DNA of 64,000 nt. Source: Physella acuta (lineage: Eukaryota > Mollusca > Gastropoda > Physidae). Of the stretch, positions 25,681-36,855 are shown piece by piece (the first letter of the stretch is position 1; each line of letters begins with the position of its first letter). The stretch covers positions 124,001 to 188,000 of the forward strand of contig NW_026732350.1 of the NCBI RefSeq assembly GCF_028476545.1. The letters run 5' to 3'. Below the pieces are notes generated by a model. That model was not told where the DNA came from. It was given only the letters and a program-made list of their open reading frames with translations, and made no database searches. A program made the position numbers and the translations under genes.

Positions 25681-26975
25681 AAAAAACTACTCTTTCGGAC
25701 CTGAAGGTTTAGCAGGGCAGAAGAAGTACAGTTATCTGTAGAAAACTTCCCAATAGCTAGACTCGATGTGTGTTTAGTCTTTATCAAACCTAATGAACAG
25801 ATCATAACGAATAATTCTACAAGTGTCAGAGTAATTTTTAAATATGCAAAGTTTGTATAATTTCATGCTGTTTTTTGGGACGGGTACGCAAAATCAGCAA
25901 TCAGTAAGAATCGATTCGATTTTTTTTTAAAGAATGTATGGCGTGCCTCATACCCTTTGTCCTTCAGAAGAATTCCACTTCATCTGACGAAATCGATCAT
26001 GCCATTTAACCATGAATTGCAAGCTCAATTGACCATTGCTGTGGATTAATTGCCACACCTATTCAAACGAATACTAAGTAATCTCAGCCCTGCGTAACAA
26101 GAATAAAGAAACGAAGATGCTAACTCATAAACAGAAACCCACTTATTCAAATAAAAAATTAATTAAAAATTAACTAATTTAATTTTAAGACATATTTCAG
26201 AATTTAAGACTGTTGAAAAAAAACAATTTAAGAACCGCTTTTACCCCTCATTCTTATACAGCAAACCAACACAAAGACGCCAACACCTACAAGAAAAGAC
26301 CCCTAGTGTTTCAAATAGAAACTTGTAAACCAGCTCCCAACCCACCCAGCCCTTTACCCCTTATTTCAGGGAGGTAACTTTTTTTTACGGTCTCTGGCTT
26401 GTCTCTTATAAAAGACCTCTTTTCATTCACGGATATCAGAATGAAATAAAAATTTAGAAAAAAAAAATTGCATTATTTTATTGTCCTGCAACCTGTCTAC
26501 TTTTGTGTGTCTCCCTACGCGAGAGTTCCAAACTTGATATTTCGAATGACGAAACATCCAAATTTGTTTTCAACTTTTCTAAAAAAAAAAAAAAAAAATC
26601 CCTCCCCCTCCCCTAGTGTTTAGGGGACAAAGAAGCACATTCTCCCCCACGCCTAGCCCCCATGCCGAGCTCGACACACGAAACACAACAACGGCAAATG
26701 TTTGCCGTCGTGAAATGTCTTTTGACTTCAGTCTATATTTAAATTAACAAGAATGTTTGTGGGGGGGGGGGGGGGACATATTTTTTTTATCCACCCAAAG
26801 CTAATCGCTTGCCGGTTATTATTTTTTTAAATATTTTTTTTTTTAATTTTGTTTAGAAAAATCTCTATCATAGCTTGTCATAACCTGGAAAGAAGACTAT
26901 TATTTTGGGTTATAAAACATACAAATACCCCCCCCCCCACCATACACACACCGTCAGTTTCTTCTTTCTTCTCTC
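25681..26975. other. No gene seen
   Basis: AT-rich with A runs (26580-26597) and a G run (26761-26775). A TATAAAAG match near 26408 has no gene after it. Confidence 0.5.
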
Positions 26976-26976
26976 T

Positions 26977-28179
<1,203 letters not shown>

Positions 28180-28440
28180 ATGTTGAGATCACAAAGCTAA
28201 AGGATTAAGGCTGATTTTGTGAATATAGACAGAGGCTTAATACCGTTATTGCGACTACAGAACTAAAGGTTTAGGGTAGATTATTTAACTACTGATCTAA
28301 TAGTTTTAGAACGATTTTGTAACTACAGAAATACATGTCAAGGGCCGATTTTGTGGACACGGAACTAAAATTTAGGGGCCGGATTTGTAACTACAGAGCT
28401 ACAAGTCAACGTCCAATTCTGAGACTATTACTTTTATGTC
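28180..28440. repeat. Degenerate tandem repeat, about 45-60-bp units
   Basis: GATTTTGTAACTACAGAACT-like phrases followed by AAAGGTTTAGGG or AATTTAGGGGCC recur five or six times with indels. Confidence 0.5.
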
Positions 28441-28511
28441 CAATTTTATAACTAAACATTTTTAAATGGGAGCTTTTCGTGTGACAGAACTGCGTACCTT
28501 TGTAGCTAGAC

Positions 28512-28711
28512 CAGTGGGTTTTAACCTGGGTTCGATCGAACCCTAGGGTTTTGGGAAGTCAGGAGTTCGACGGAGGTCAACACACACCCTCATATGATTC
28601 ACGTTCGGATTTTGTCAGTGCAGACGATAGAACTATTAAGATGAGTTCGGTGAACGTGCTATGAAACTGGTAGGGTTCGGTACCTCCAAAAAAAAAAGTT
28701 AAGAACCACTG
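28512..28711. mobile_element. hAT-like MITE, family C
   Basis: A 200-bp element with ends CAGTGGGTTTTAACC / GTTAAGAACCACTG and the perfect 8-bp duplication AGCTAGAC at 28504-28511 and 28712-28719, an established hAT signature. Near its left end is the perfect palindrome GGTTCGATCGAACC (28529-28542), conserved in the copy at 41 kb. It has no coding capacity. Confidence 0.92.
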
Positions 28712-28719
28712 AGCTAGAC

Positions 28720-28948
28720 CAACTGCAGATGCAAAACTTAACACGTTCCTGCAAACAATTTTGTCAAACACCACGACACAGCACGCTGAGAGTATACATC
28801 GTCCGTTTGACGCAAACAATACCCAAAAACTACTTCAACTCTGGAAGTCTGCGTCCGAAAATAGGCGCGTCATAAATTTGTTTTGTATCAAATATTTTTT
28901 TCCCTCTCTGGCAAAATGGCACCTTGCAAGTAAAATCATTGCCGGTTT

Positions 28949-28982
<34 letters not shown>

Positions 28983-29593
28983 TACCCATATACTTTAGTT
29001 TTCAAATATTCTATTAGAATTCGTGATTATAGCCCTTGTTATTCATGATTACAGTCCTTGAGTTAGTTTCTTGTATACTAGACACGTTATTCAGACAGAC
29101 CCTAAGGATACAATTTTTTCCCCCTTAAAATTGCGTGGCACGTGAAATCTAGGGTCTACAATTACACGATCTTCTAAAAACACGAATTGTTACATACGAC
29201 TGGTTCACATCAATACAGGAAAAACACTTATAGAAACGAAACAATACATAATTTTAATCCGCTCTGCTCAAACGCCCCCTCCCCCCCGCAACTTAGTCGA
29301 AGCATAGGCTTTCTTTGACACGGATGGAAGAGTTCGGATTTACTTTTGGGCTGAAAAGAAAACTGAGGGGGGGGGGGGGGGGGGGGGGGGGTTGGGAGAG
29401 AAGGAGGGTCTTGAAGTTTATCAAGTGGTTTATTTTCCTTTATGCGGGGTTCGTCAAAGAAAATTATTCTAGCATACGTCTAATAACCCTATGGGATTTG
29501 CAACGAATTTTTTTATTTTTTTTTTATTTTGCAGTAACATGTGTAAATCGATAATGGAAACATACAAGAACATATAAAAGTTGAGGTCGTATA
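28720..29593. other. No gene seen
   Basis: Contains A (28953-28980) and G (29368-29390) runs. The open frame crossing the G run is spurious. Confidence 0.5.
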
Positions 29594-29690
29594 CAGAGTT
29601 TCTTCCAGGAATCTCTTCGGGGGGGGGGGGGGGGGAAATTTATATAGAAAATATATACTTTTAACAGTGCAAGCCGCCCCCCATCCAGCT
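29594..29690. mobile_element. hAT-like MITE, family B, internally deleted
   Basis: The left end CAGAGTTTCTTCCAGG, a G run and the core ATATAGAAAATATATACTTT are present. The right end is degraded (about CCAGCTCTG) and no matching duplication is seen. Confidence 0.65.
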
Positions 29691-29721
29691 CTGACGTGTA
29701 TTTAGTTTGGTAACAAATTTA

Positions 29722-29875
29722 AGGCGGCTGGGCATAGTGCTGAACATACTATCTCTTTATATGCCGAGGTCACTGAAACAGATAAACTCTACTTCATCTG
29801 CCCCATGTGTCTTGGGCACGAACGGGAAAAGATGATGGTAACAGGTAAACTCTACTTCCACTGCGCCAAGGCACG
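29722..29875 (+). mobile_element. SINE tail, partly duplicated (conserved-tail family)
   Basis: GGCGGCTGGGCATAGTGCTG, ATATGCCGAGGTCACTG and AGATAAACTCTACTTCATC are followed by GCACGAACGGGAAAAGATGA, and then by a second short AACAGGTAAACTCTACTTCC. The head is missing. Confidence 0.7.
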
Positions 29876-30104
29876 TCAGTTTTGATAGTGTACTTAAGTA
29901 TTATTTATTTTTATATTGCTGATGTCCGAAAATGGCCTCTTCCAAAAATAGGTGTGTTAGGTTGTTAGTAGTGTTTTAATCTTAGGTTTTGTGTTTTGGT
30001 CAGAAACTGGTGGTTTGAGCTCTGGTATGGGTTGGCGTTGATATTAGCAAGTCATCATTTGTATTTAGTTAACTACCAGTAGTCTAACAACAAGTCTCTA
30101 CTAT

Positions 30105-30330
30105 CAGAGTTTCGTCCAGGCATCTCTTCGGTTCGGGGGGAGGGGGGGGGGGTTAGAAAAAATTCTACCGCCCCCCACGAACAAAATGAAATTTATATAA
30201 TTTATGTAGAAAATATATACTTTTTACAGTGTCCGCCCCCCTAAGAAAGTCTACCCCCTCCCCCCCCCCTCCCCGAAAATTTCAAGTGATCCCCCCCCCC
30301 CCCGGAGAAAAAAGTCTGAAAGAAACACTG
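30105..30330. mobile_element. hAT-like MITE, family B (complete)
   Basis: A 226-bp element with ends CAGAGTTTCGTCCAGGC / GTCTGAAAGAAACACTG and the perfect 8-bp duplication TCTACTAT at 30097-30104 and 30331-30338. The internal core TTTATATAATTTATGTAG and AGTGTCCGCC is flanked by G- and C-run arms. Confidence 0.9.
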
Positions 30331-30569
30331 TCTACTATTGTGGCAGTACAGAACAATGGTATAACACATTGAAGTATTGACGGTGGTTATTATCTGGATG
30401 TAACAACCCACCCTGAACCCAGCCCCCCCCACCCCATCTGTGTATTAGACTTCTTTGCTACATTGTCCTTACACTTGTATAAGAAAGATAGTGGTGTCAT
30501 TCACCGTTACTACCGTTAAATGTTGAGATAGTTTAGCAATGTTTTGTTTAAGTAAACTCTAAGTCAACA

Positions 30570-30650
30570 CACACAACTCATATGCCGAGGTCACAGAAAC
30601 AAGTGAACTCTACTTCACTTGCCCCATAGACCGTCAGGTTTGAAAGGGAA
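30570..30650 (+). mobile_element. SINE tail fragment (conserved-tail family)
   Basis: CATATGCCGAGGTCACAG and AAGTGAACTCTACTTCACTT, then AGACCGTCAGGTTTGAAAGG. This is the form whose end reads GACCGTCAGGTTTGA rather than GGCACGAACGGG. Confidence 0.7.
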
Positions 30651-31007
30651 ACTTTTTACTTTACACAACAAGAGAAGACTACTCCATTTATTGGCACGCT
30701 TGAGATATTCGGAGCCAGATTTTAAATTACGGGCTAGGGTAGGTAACCCATGAAATACAGAGCGCTTTCAAATTCACGCAATTGCCTCCCCTACTTGTCA
30801 AAAAATGCGAGCACTGACTAAAGCAAAAAGATATTTCACAATTATGTGAAATACATACACAAAATTAAACTTATAGCCCTTGTATGTATATATTATAAGA
30901 ATCAGCTTCATATAAAAACAATTTTTAAAAACTGAATAGTCTGGCATTTATTTACAAATCTCGACGTTTTACACCTCACTGATACGGAAAAACATAATTT
31001 TGCAATC
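30651..31007. other. No gene seen
   Basis: AT-rich sequence with no element or exon identified. Confidence 0.5.
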
Positions 31008-31330
31008 TTGTCCGTATGTCTGTGTGTCTGTCTGTGTGTCTGTGTATGTGTGTGTAAACACGATAACTTGAGTACCGTTACAGCTAGGTTGATGAAAGTT
31101 CATATATATTTTATCAAACTCGTAGATCCGTATCAACTTTTGAGCGATTTCCGATAACCGGAAGTGGTACTTTTTTCACTTTGAATTTTTCAAAAGCCTA
31201 TAACTTGAGTACAATTTAAGATAGATAAATGAAATTTCACACGTAAGTGAAAGATCTAATCCTCTACCTTCTATCAAATTTTGAGTAATTTCCGTTGACC
31301 GGAAGTAGTAATTTACGCTATTTCCGATTT
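31008..31330. repeat. Unclassified repeat: (GTCT)n plus two ~130-bp CCGGAAGT units
   Basis: A GTCTGTGTGT-rich lead (31011-31056) is followed by two imperfect copies of a unit. Each begins AACTTGAGTACnnTT (31066, 31202), continues through AGATnnATGAAATTTCA, and ends TTTCCGnTnACCGGAAGT (31147-31167, 31287-31307). The layout suggests a dispersed interspersed repeat rather than chance. Its class cannot be named from sequence alone. Confidence 0.6.
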
Positions 31331-32226
31331 CTCAAAAAACGCTTGTAAATTTATAAAGTACTAACAATATTCCGCACTATTATGCACATTTAGTTTTAGC
31401 GGTCGATTGGTGCGCAATTCTTTTTTCTATGAGATTCTATTCTATTTAAAAAAGTTTAAGTATTTAAAATGGATTAAAATCATAACTATATCACGAGTTC
31501 CCATCCCCTGTTGTTTTATATAAGAATATTCGAGAAAGTTTAGGGGAGATTACTCCCGGTTTATTTTTGTGGGGATATAGTGGAGTTTGAAAGGTCAAAA
31601 ATTGGTTAACAGTGTTCTAATAAAAGAATTCAAATAAGGTAACAAAACCATTGTAAGTATTAATTTACAGATAATAAAATGAATGCAAAAGGAAGAGGAG
31701 TCATTGAGGTCAATTTTGTACGTTGCGGAAAAATGTACCGTACATAAAAAATAATAGTAAAATAGTGTCAAATAATGTCGTTACAATGTTTGTTTGTAGG
31801 CTGTTTAGATAAAACAATACACAAATAATGACAAATAATAAATGAAGCGAAACGAGGTGGGGACATGGGGTTGTGGGGATGGAAATCAAATTAATGTTGA
31901 TAGAAATTTATTTTGACAATACATCATCCTCAGTATTTAATATAGTATTTCAACACAGGGGTGAGGTCATGGGGACGAAGGAGATGCAGTTATGGGGGCA
32001 ATATATGGGGGGGGGGGGCCTGAGGTTTGGGGCGGGGAGGGTATGATAAAAGGGGATATGTCGGTTAGGATTGGGCGGGCATGGTGGTCAAAGCAGTGTA
32101 CATGTTCTTTACGTTGTGGTGTTGCTAATTATTGTGTATGTGTTTGAATGCTGTCGTTGTCGAGTCATCTACGATAAATCAAGTCTAGTACGTGTCCAGT
32201 GTTTTGCTCAGACGTGTTATACTGTT
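31331..32226. other. No gene seen; may include LINE 3' UTR
   Basis: AT-rich to about 31850 with a G run near 32008-32018. The part from about 32060 to 32226 lies just 3' of the LINE stop codon and may be its 3' UTR; no poly(A) tail or duplication was found. Confidence 0.45.
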
Positions 32227-33765
32227 CTATCTATAGATAGCTACCGTCCTTGCTTTTTGCTCTAGGTCCGTCCTGTCTCTTTGTTTGATTTTGTTTAGAG
32301 TTATAACTACATCAATGTTGAAGGTCTCGTTTCTTCTCGTTACTTTGGTTTCTAGCGTCTGTTTCATATTTTGTATGGTGGGGCATTCTAAATAGATGTA
32401 TTTCGTTTTCTGGTGTGTTTTGTCTGCATTGGGTTTCTGTTGTTTTGCTAGGGGTGTTGAATTGTAGATGAGTCTGTATGCTATTTCCCTGGCTTTGGGT
32501 GTGATGGTTTTGAGGTGAAGGTTCCTAAAGGCGTCTGTTGTGTCTGTTAGAGCGTATTTCCTACACCATTGGATATGTTGTATAATGGGGTTGAGAGTTT
32601 TTGGACTAACTTTTTGTAAATGTTTTGTGATTGTTCGTGTAGGCCTTCAAGTTTTTCGATGCTTTTTAATATTTGTAAGCATTCTGTATAAAAGGGACTG
32701 CGTTTTTGACCTTTGTAATGTGGAGTTGTGCTATTGATTTTTGTAAGTTTGTTGAGCTTAATAACTATATAGTAGTGAGCTAAAGTGTGAAAGTTTGGTT
32801 GACTTATTATTCTGCTAATGTGTGTTAATCTGAATGTATTGATTTTGGTCTCTATATCGTGCAGGTTTATTCCTCCATGAAGTTTGTTTTGTACTAGCGT
32901 GGTTTGGCTGATGTTTCTAATTGTGGTCTGAAATATGTACTCTCTGATGATTTTATTTAGATGTTTAATTGTTGGCTTTGGGATTGTTTTAGCCGTGGCT
33001 ATATAGGTAAATTTTGGGATGACGTACCTATTAATTATAGATGACCTAGCAAAAATTGTTGTTGAGCTAAATTTATAAAGTGCTATGGTGTTTTTGGATT
33101 TTGCTTGAGACTTGTTTCCATTCGTCATCGTTAGTGACGTGTGGGTTGTTGTAGTGGGTTATGCCGTAATGTTTTAATTTGTTTGTACCTATCAGGTTAA
33201 GTGGGTAATTTGGTTTGTTGGTCCAACGTCCGAGTCACATTATTTTGGTTTTCATTATAATTTTTGAACCGCTAGCTTGCCCCAAGTCAAGGAAAGTGTC
33301 TGTTATTAGAATGATAGATTTTTCAGTTTTCGAGGGTAAAAGCTGTGTCATCAGCGTTAGCTTGAATTTTTTTGTTTGTTTGGTTTGTTATGTCTGATTC
33401 AGAGGCGTAGCGACCCTTCCCGGCGCCCGGGGACATACTTTCAATTTGGCGCCCCCCTCGGGAGCAAATTTTCGATTTGCACCCCCCCCCCTCGAACTTT
33501 TCATTTGCACCCCCCCCCCCTCAAACTTTCGATTTGCACCCCCCCCCCCTCGAACTTTTCATTTGCACCCCCCTCAAACTTTCAATTTGGCGCCCCCCCT
33601 AAGGTCGGCGCCCGGGGACATATGCCCCCCCCCCCCCCCGCCCCCCCCCCCCCTCGCTACGCCTCTGGTCTGATTCCTCTGATATGTCAAGTGTTTCTTC
33701 TGCATTCTAACACGGGTTCAGGTGTTAGCCTATAAGGGATTGGAGATAAAGGGTAACCTTTTCTG
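32227..33765 (-). mobile_element. L1/Tx1-type LINE, 5'-truncated ORF2 relic
   Basis: The minus strand reads, in order: a reverse-transcriptase block with GYPLSP (33741-33758; family form GCPLSP), a YADD-type catalytic motif decayed to NADDT (33344-33358), LGQASGSKIIMKT (SG.K..KT thumb-side motif), then a 193-residue open segment (32547-33128) with IPKFTYIATAKTIPKP and HGGINLHDIETK. A C-terminal block follows with AREIAYRLIYN and YIYLECPTIQN (zinc-finger-like region with its usual cysteines partly lost), stopping at 32227-32229. Known L1/Tx1 ORF2 proteins have the same order. The pieces lie in different frames (at least three shifts) and the endonuclease and early RT are missing, so it is dead. 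A family A MITE splits it. Confidence 0.85.
33400..33667. mobile_element. hAT-like MITE, family A, inside the LINE
   Basis: A 268-bp element with perfect ends CAGAGGCGTAGCGA / TCGCTACGCCTCTG and the perfect 8-bp duplication GTCTGATT at 33392-33399 and 33668-33675. The interior repeats CTCGAACTTTTCATTTGCAC and CTCAAACTTTCGATTTGCAC phrases separated by C runs. Removing it restores the order of the LINE motifs, so it inserted after the LINE. Confidence 0.93.
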
Positions 33766-33767
33766 AC

Positions 33768-34165
33768 TGATTGATTTATTCTAGAATAAGGAAATAACAT
33801 TACACGTGAGTAAGCTCCAGCTGCAGAACAAGAAATTACATTACCAGTTTAGAATTCCATCTTAATAATATTTTAAAAAGGAGACAGCAAAAGTAGTTCT
33901 ATATACACTGTATTCACGTAATAATTCTTGTATTTTAGATTTTTAAAATATAGACAAACATTCATATGAGCCTTTTAATATACATGTTTATTTAAACAAC
34001 AAATTAATATCTTCATTTTTAATCTCGTAAACATTGAATTATGATATATATTTACTCCTTTTGATAATATAATTTAAAGTTATTTCCCTTACATAATTTT
34101 ATTTTATATATGGGAAATAGCTAATAATACTAAACAATATTAAATACAGCGGTATAAAACTTATT
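33768..34165. other. No gene seen
   Basis: AT-rich sequence without recognisable LINE motifs. Confidence 0.5.
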
Positions 34166-34167
34166 TG

Positions 34168-34315
34168 CAGAGTTTCTTCCAGGCATCCCTTGGGGGGGGG
34201 GGGGGCTCCGCACCCCCGAAAAAAGTCTACCGCACCCCCCTCACCCTGTACGAGATGGAATTTATATAGTAAACATACACTTTTACTAGTGTCCGCCCCC
34301 CCCCCTCTAATTATA
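34168..34315. mobile_element. hAT-like MITE, family B, right end missing
   Basis: CAGAGTTTCTTCCAGGCATC, a G run, then TTTATATAGTAAACATACAC and AGTGTCCGCC. It stops in a C run without the terminal repeat. Confidence 0.7.
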
Positions 34316-34389
34316 GCTATATTTTCTTTAAACGTATAGTTTGGGCTATTCTTTGAAACTATTCGCTTTGGGAATGGACAAATAGAGAT

Positions 34390-34560
34390 CAGTGTTTCTT
34401 CCAGACTTTTCCTCGGGTGTGGGAGGGGGGGGGGGGGGGAATTTGAAATTTTCGGGGGTGGATTAAAATTTCCGGAGGGGCGGACACAGTTAAAAGTATA
34501 TATTTTCTATATAAATTCCATTTCTTTCGGGGGCGGTAGAGATGTCTGGAAGAAACACTG
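34390..34560. mobile_element. hAT-like MITE, family B (complete, inverted)
   Basis: A 171-bp element with ends CAGTGTTTCTTCCAGAC / GTCTGGAAGAAACACTG, flanked by ATAGAGAT (34382-34389) and ATCGAGAT (34561-34568), an 8-bp duplication with one mismatch. The core is in reverse orientation relative to the copy at 30.1 kb. Confidence 0.88.
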
Positions 34561-34564
34561 ATCG

Positions 34565-35220
34565 AGATTAGTCTCGAAACTATTCAAAAGGCCCATTAAA
34601 TATTTTTTAAAACCATGTGCGATGTCATTAAAATAAATACGGTTATAAAAACCTGTTTTTTTTTCAAGTGCAAGTTTTTTTTTTTTTTTTCTTCTTCGGC
34701 CACTATAAAGGAAAAATTGATAAAGACACGATTTTTATCCATGTCAACAATGGTGATGGTAGGATTCTCGTAAATTGGTTGATGTCCATTATTTAAGTTT
34801 GTTATCAGACATGTAACAGCCTCCTGTACCCCCCCCCCCCCCCATACACACGAAAAGTATACTGATAAACATGTTATGTAAAATCAACTGTTGATTTTAA
34901 ATTTAACTATTTACACACTACAACATCCTCCAAACGTTAATTCCCGTAAAGACAACGATAGAGGCAATATTCTACGCAAGGAACCACTTTTTGAATTACT
35001 TTAGATATGGACTAGATTTAAACTTAAAACCAGGTTAACCACTGCTCATCTTCGTCTACCCCCCCCCACCAATCCCCCCCCCCCCCTCCTTTCCCTGTTA
35101 ACGTTTAGCACCTGTTTTCGTGGTACCTCTTGCTCTTTCCGTTGTGTTTCCGTTGGCGCGTGGCGCGGGGGTGGGCACGGCGTAAATCAACAAGGATTGT
35201 GTGTAATGTTTAATGTTACA
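34565..35220. other. No gene seen
   Basis: Contains T runs (34675-34691) and C runs (34830-34843, 35060-35090). No exon or element identified. Confidence 0.5.
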
Positions 35221-35224
35221 CGGC

Positions 35225-36030
35225 GAGACTCCAGAGATACAAGAATCTACTCGGGATAGGGGGGGGGGGGGGTGATACAAGAATCTACTCGGGATAGGGG
35301 GGGGTGATACAAGAATCTACTTGGGATGGGGGGGGGGGGGGGGTGATACAAGAATCTACTCGGGATAGGGGGGGGGGTGATACAAGAATCTACTTGGGAT
35401 AGGGGGGAGATACAAGAATCTACTTGGGATAGGGGGGATCTAACCCACTCCACACGGCGCGACTAGAGAGATACAAGAATCTATTAGCGAAAGGGGGCAG
35501 ATACAAAAATCTACTTGGGATAGGGGGAGTGATACAAGAATCTGCATGGGATAGGGGGGAGAGATAAAAGAATATACTTGGGATAGGGGGGGAGCGATAC
35601 AAGAATCTACTTGGGATTGGGGGAGATACAAGAATCTACTCGGGATAGGGGGGGGGTGATATACAAGAATCTACTTGGGATAGGGGGAGATGCAAGAATC
35701 AACTTGGGATAGGGGGGAGTGATACAAGAATATACTTGGGATAGGAGGCGGGGGAGGGATACAAGAATCTACTCGGGATAGGGACTGAAGAGATACAAGA
35801 ATCTACTTGGGATAGAGGGGAGAGATACAAGAATCTACTTGGGATAGGGGGGGGAGATACAAAAGTCTACTTGGGATAGGGGGAGATGAAAGAATCTACT
35901 CGAGATAGCGTGGAGGGGGGGGGGGGTGATACAAGAATCTACTTGGAATGGGGGGAGAGATACAAGAATCGACTTGGGATAGGGGGAAGGAGATACAAGA
36001 TTCTACTTACGATAGGGGGGGGGGGGGGGG
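35225..36030. repeat. G-run minisatellite, ~31-bp unit
   Basis: About 23 copies of GATACAAGAATCTACTTGGG followed by ATA and a G run of 5 to 17. A longer block beginning ACACGGCG(A/C)GACT occurs at both 35218 and 35452, so part of the array was duplicated as a block. Pro-rich open frames on the minus strand are repeat translations. Confidence 0.93.
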
Positions 36031-36170
36031 TTCTACCCCGCTCCACACGGACGGATACTGTTATAAGTATATATTTTCTTCAATATACATTCCATTTCGT
36101 TCGGTGTGTATGGGGGGGGGTAGACTTACTTCGCGGGAGACTTACTTCGAAGGGGGGGGGGGTGGAGGGG
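36030..36170 (-). mobile_element. Family B MITE core fragment
   Basis: Reverse core TAAGTATATATTTTCTTCAA and ATTCCATTTCGTTCGG between G runs. Terminal repeats are missing. Confidence 0.5.
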
Positions 36171-36199
36171 CAAACTTAATCTCTTTCTCTCTCACTCTA

Positions 36200-36265
36200 T
36201 GTTTACATGCACATATATATATATATATGCACATGCATATTTATATATATATATACATATATATT
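36200..36265. repeat. Short interrupted (TA)n
   Basis: TA dinucleotide broken by GCACATGCAT and ACATA. Confidence 0.85.
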
Positions 36266-36635
36266 CATTTACACACATATAACACCAAATTTGGGTGTCC
36301 GTCGCGAAATGGAGCAATTACGGAACTTCAATGGTCATAAACTAATAAACGTGGTAGGGGCGGGGTGGGAGGGATGGGTGGTCGGGTGAGGTGAGGTGGA
36401 TGTTAAAATTTCAAGTAGAGTGCAATTATTAAGATTAATCAGCGACAACTCATAAACAAATTAATTGTCCTGTCAAGCCTTGATTTCAGTCTGTTACTTT
36501 AGCCTGCCCCAATAGACCATTTAGAAAGCACAATTTAAACCTCGAAGAAAAAGATTTTTTTTCCTCTTCTAAATGAAATGTTCTTTTTCGAAAAAGTTAC
36601 ATTAAATAAGTGTGTGTGTGGGGGGAGGGGAGGGG
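36266..36635. other. No gene seen
   Basis: G-rich near 36350-36400, AT-rich after. Nothing recognised. Confidence 0.5.
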
Positions 36636-36637
36636 GG

Positions 36638-36855
36638 TGAATTGGTGTGTATGAAGTCGGATGACTTGGTGTGTATGATGCGGGATGACGTGGTGTGTAT
36701 ATGATGTGTGATGACTTGGTGTGTATGTGGGATGGCTTGCTATGTAGGATGTGGGATGACTTGCTGTGTACGATGTGGGATGGCTTTCTGTGTACGGTGT
36801 GGGATGGCTTTCTGTGTACGATGTGGGATGACTTGGTGTGTATCATGTGGGGGGG
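36638..36855. repeat. 24-bp minisatellite
   Basis: About nine copies of ATGTGGGATGACTTGGTGTG plus TACG (with GGCTTTCTG and GACTTGCTG variants). The 24-bp period keeps frames open on both strands; no gene is inferred. Confidence 0.9.

Noticed and set aside
26405-26416. TATA-box match CTTATAAAAG
   Set aside because: No open frame, exon or CpG patch follows; AT-rich DNA makes such matches common.
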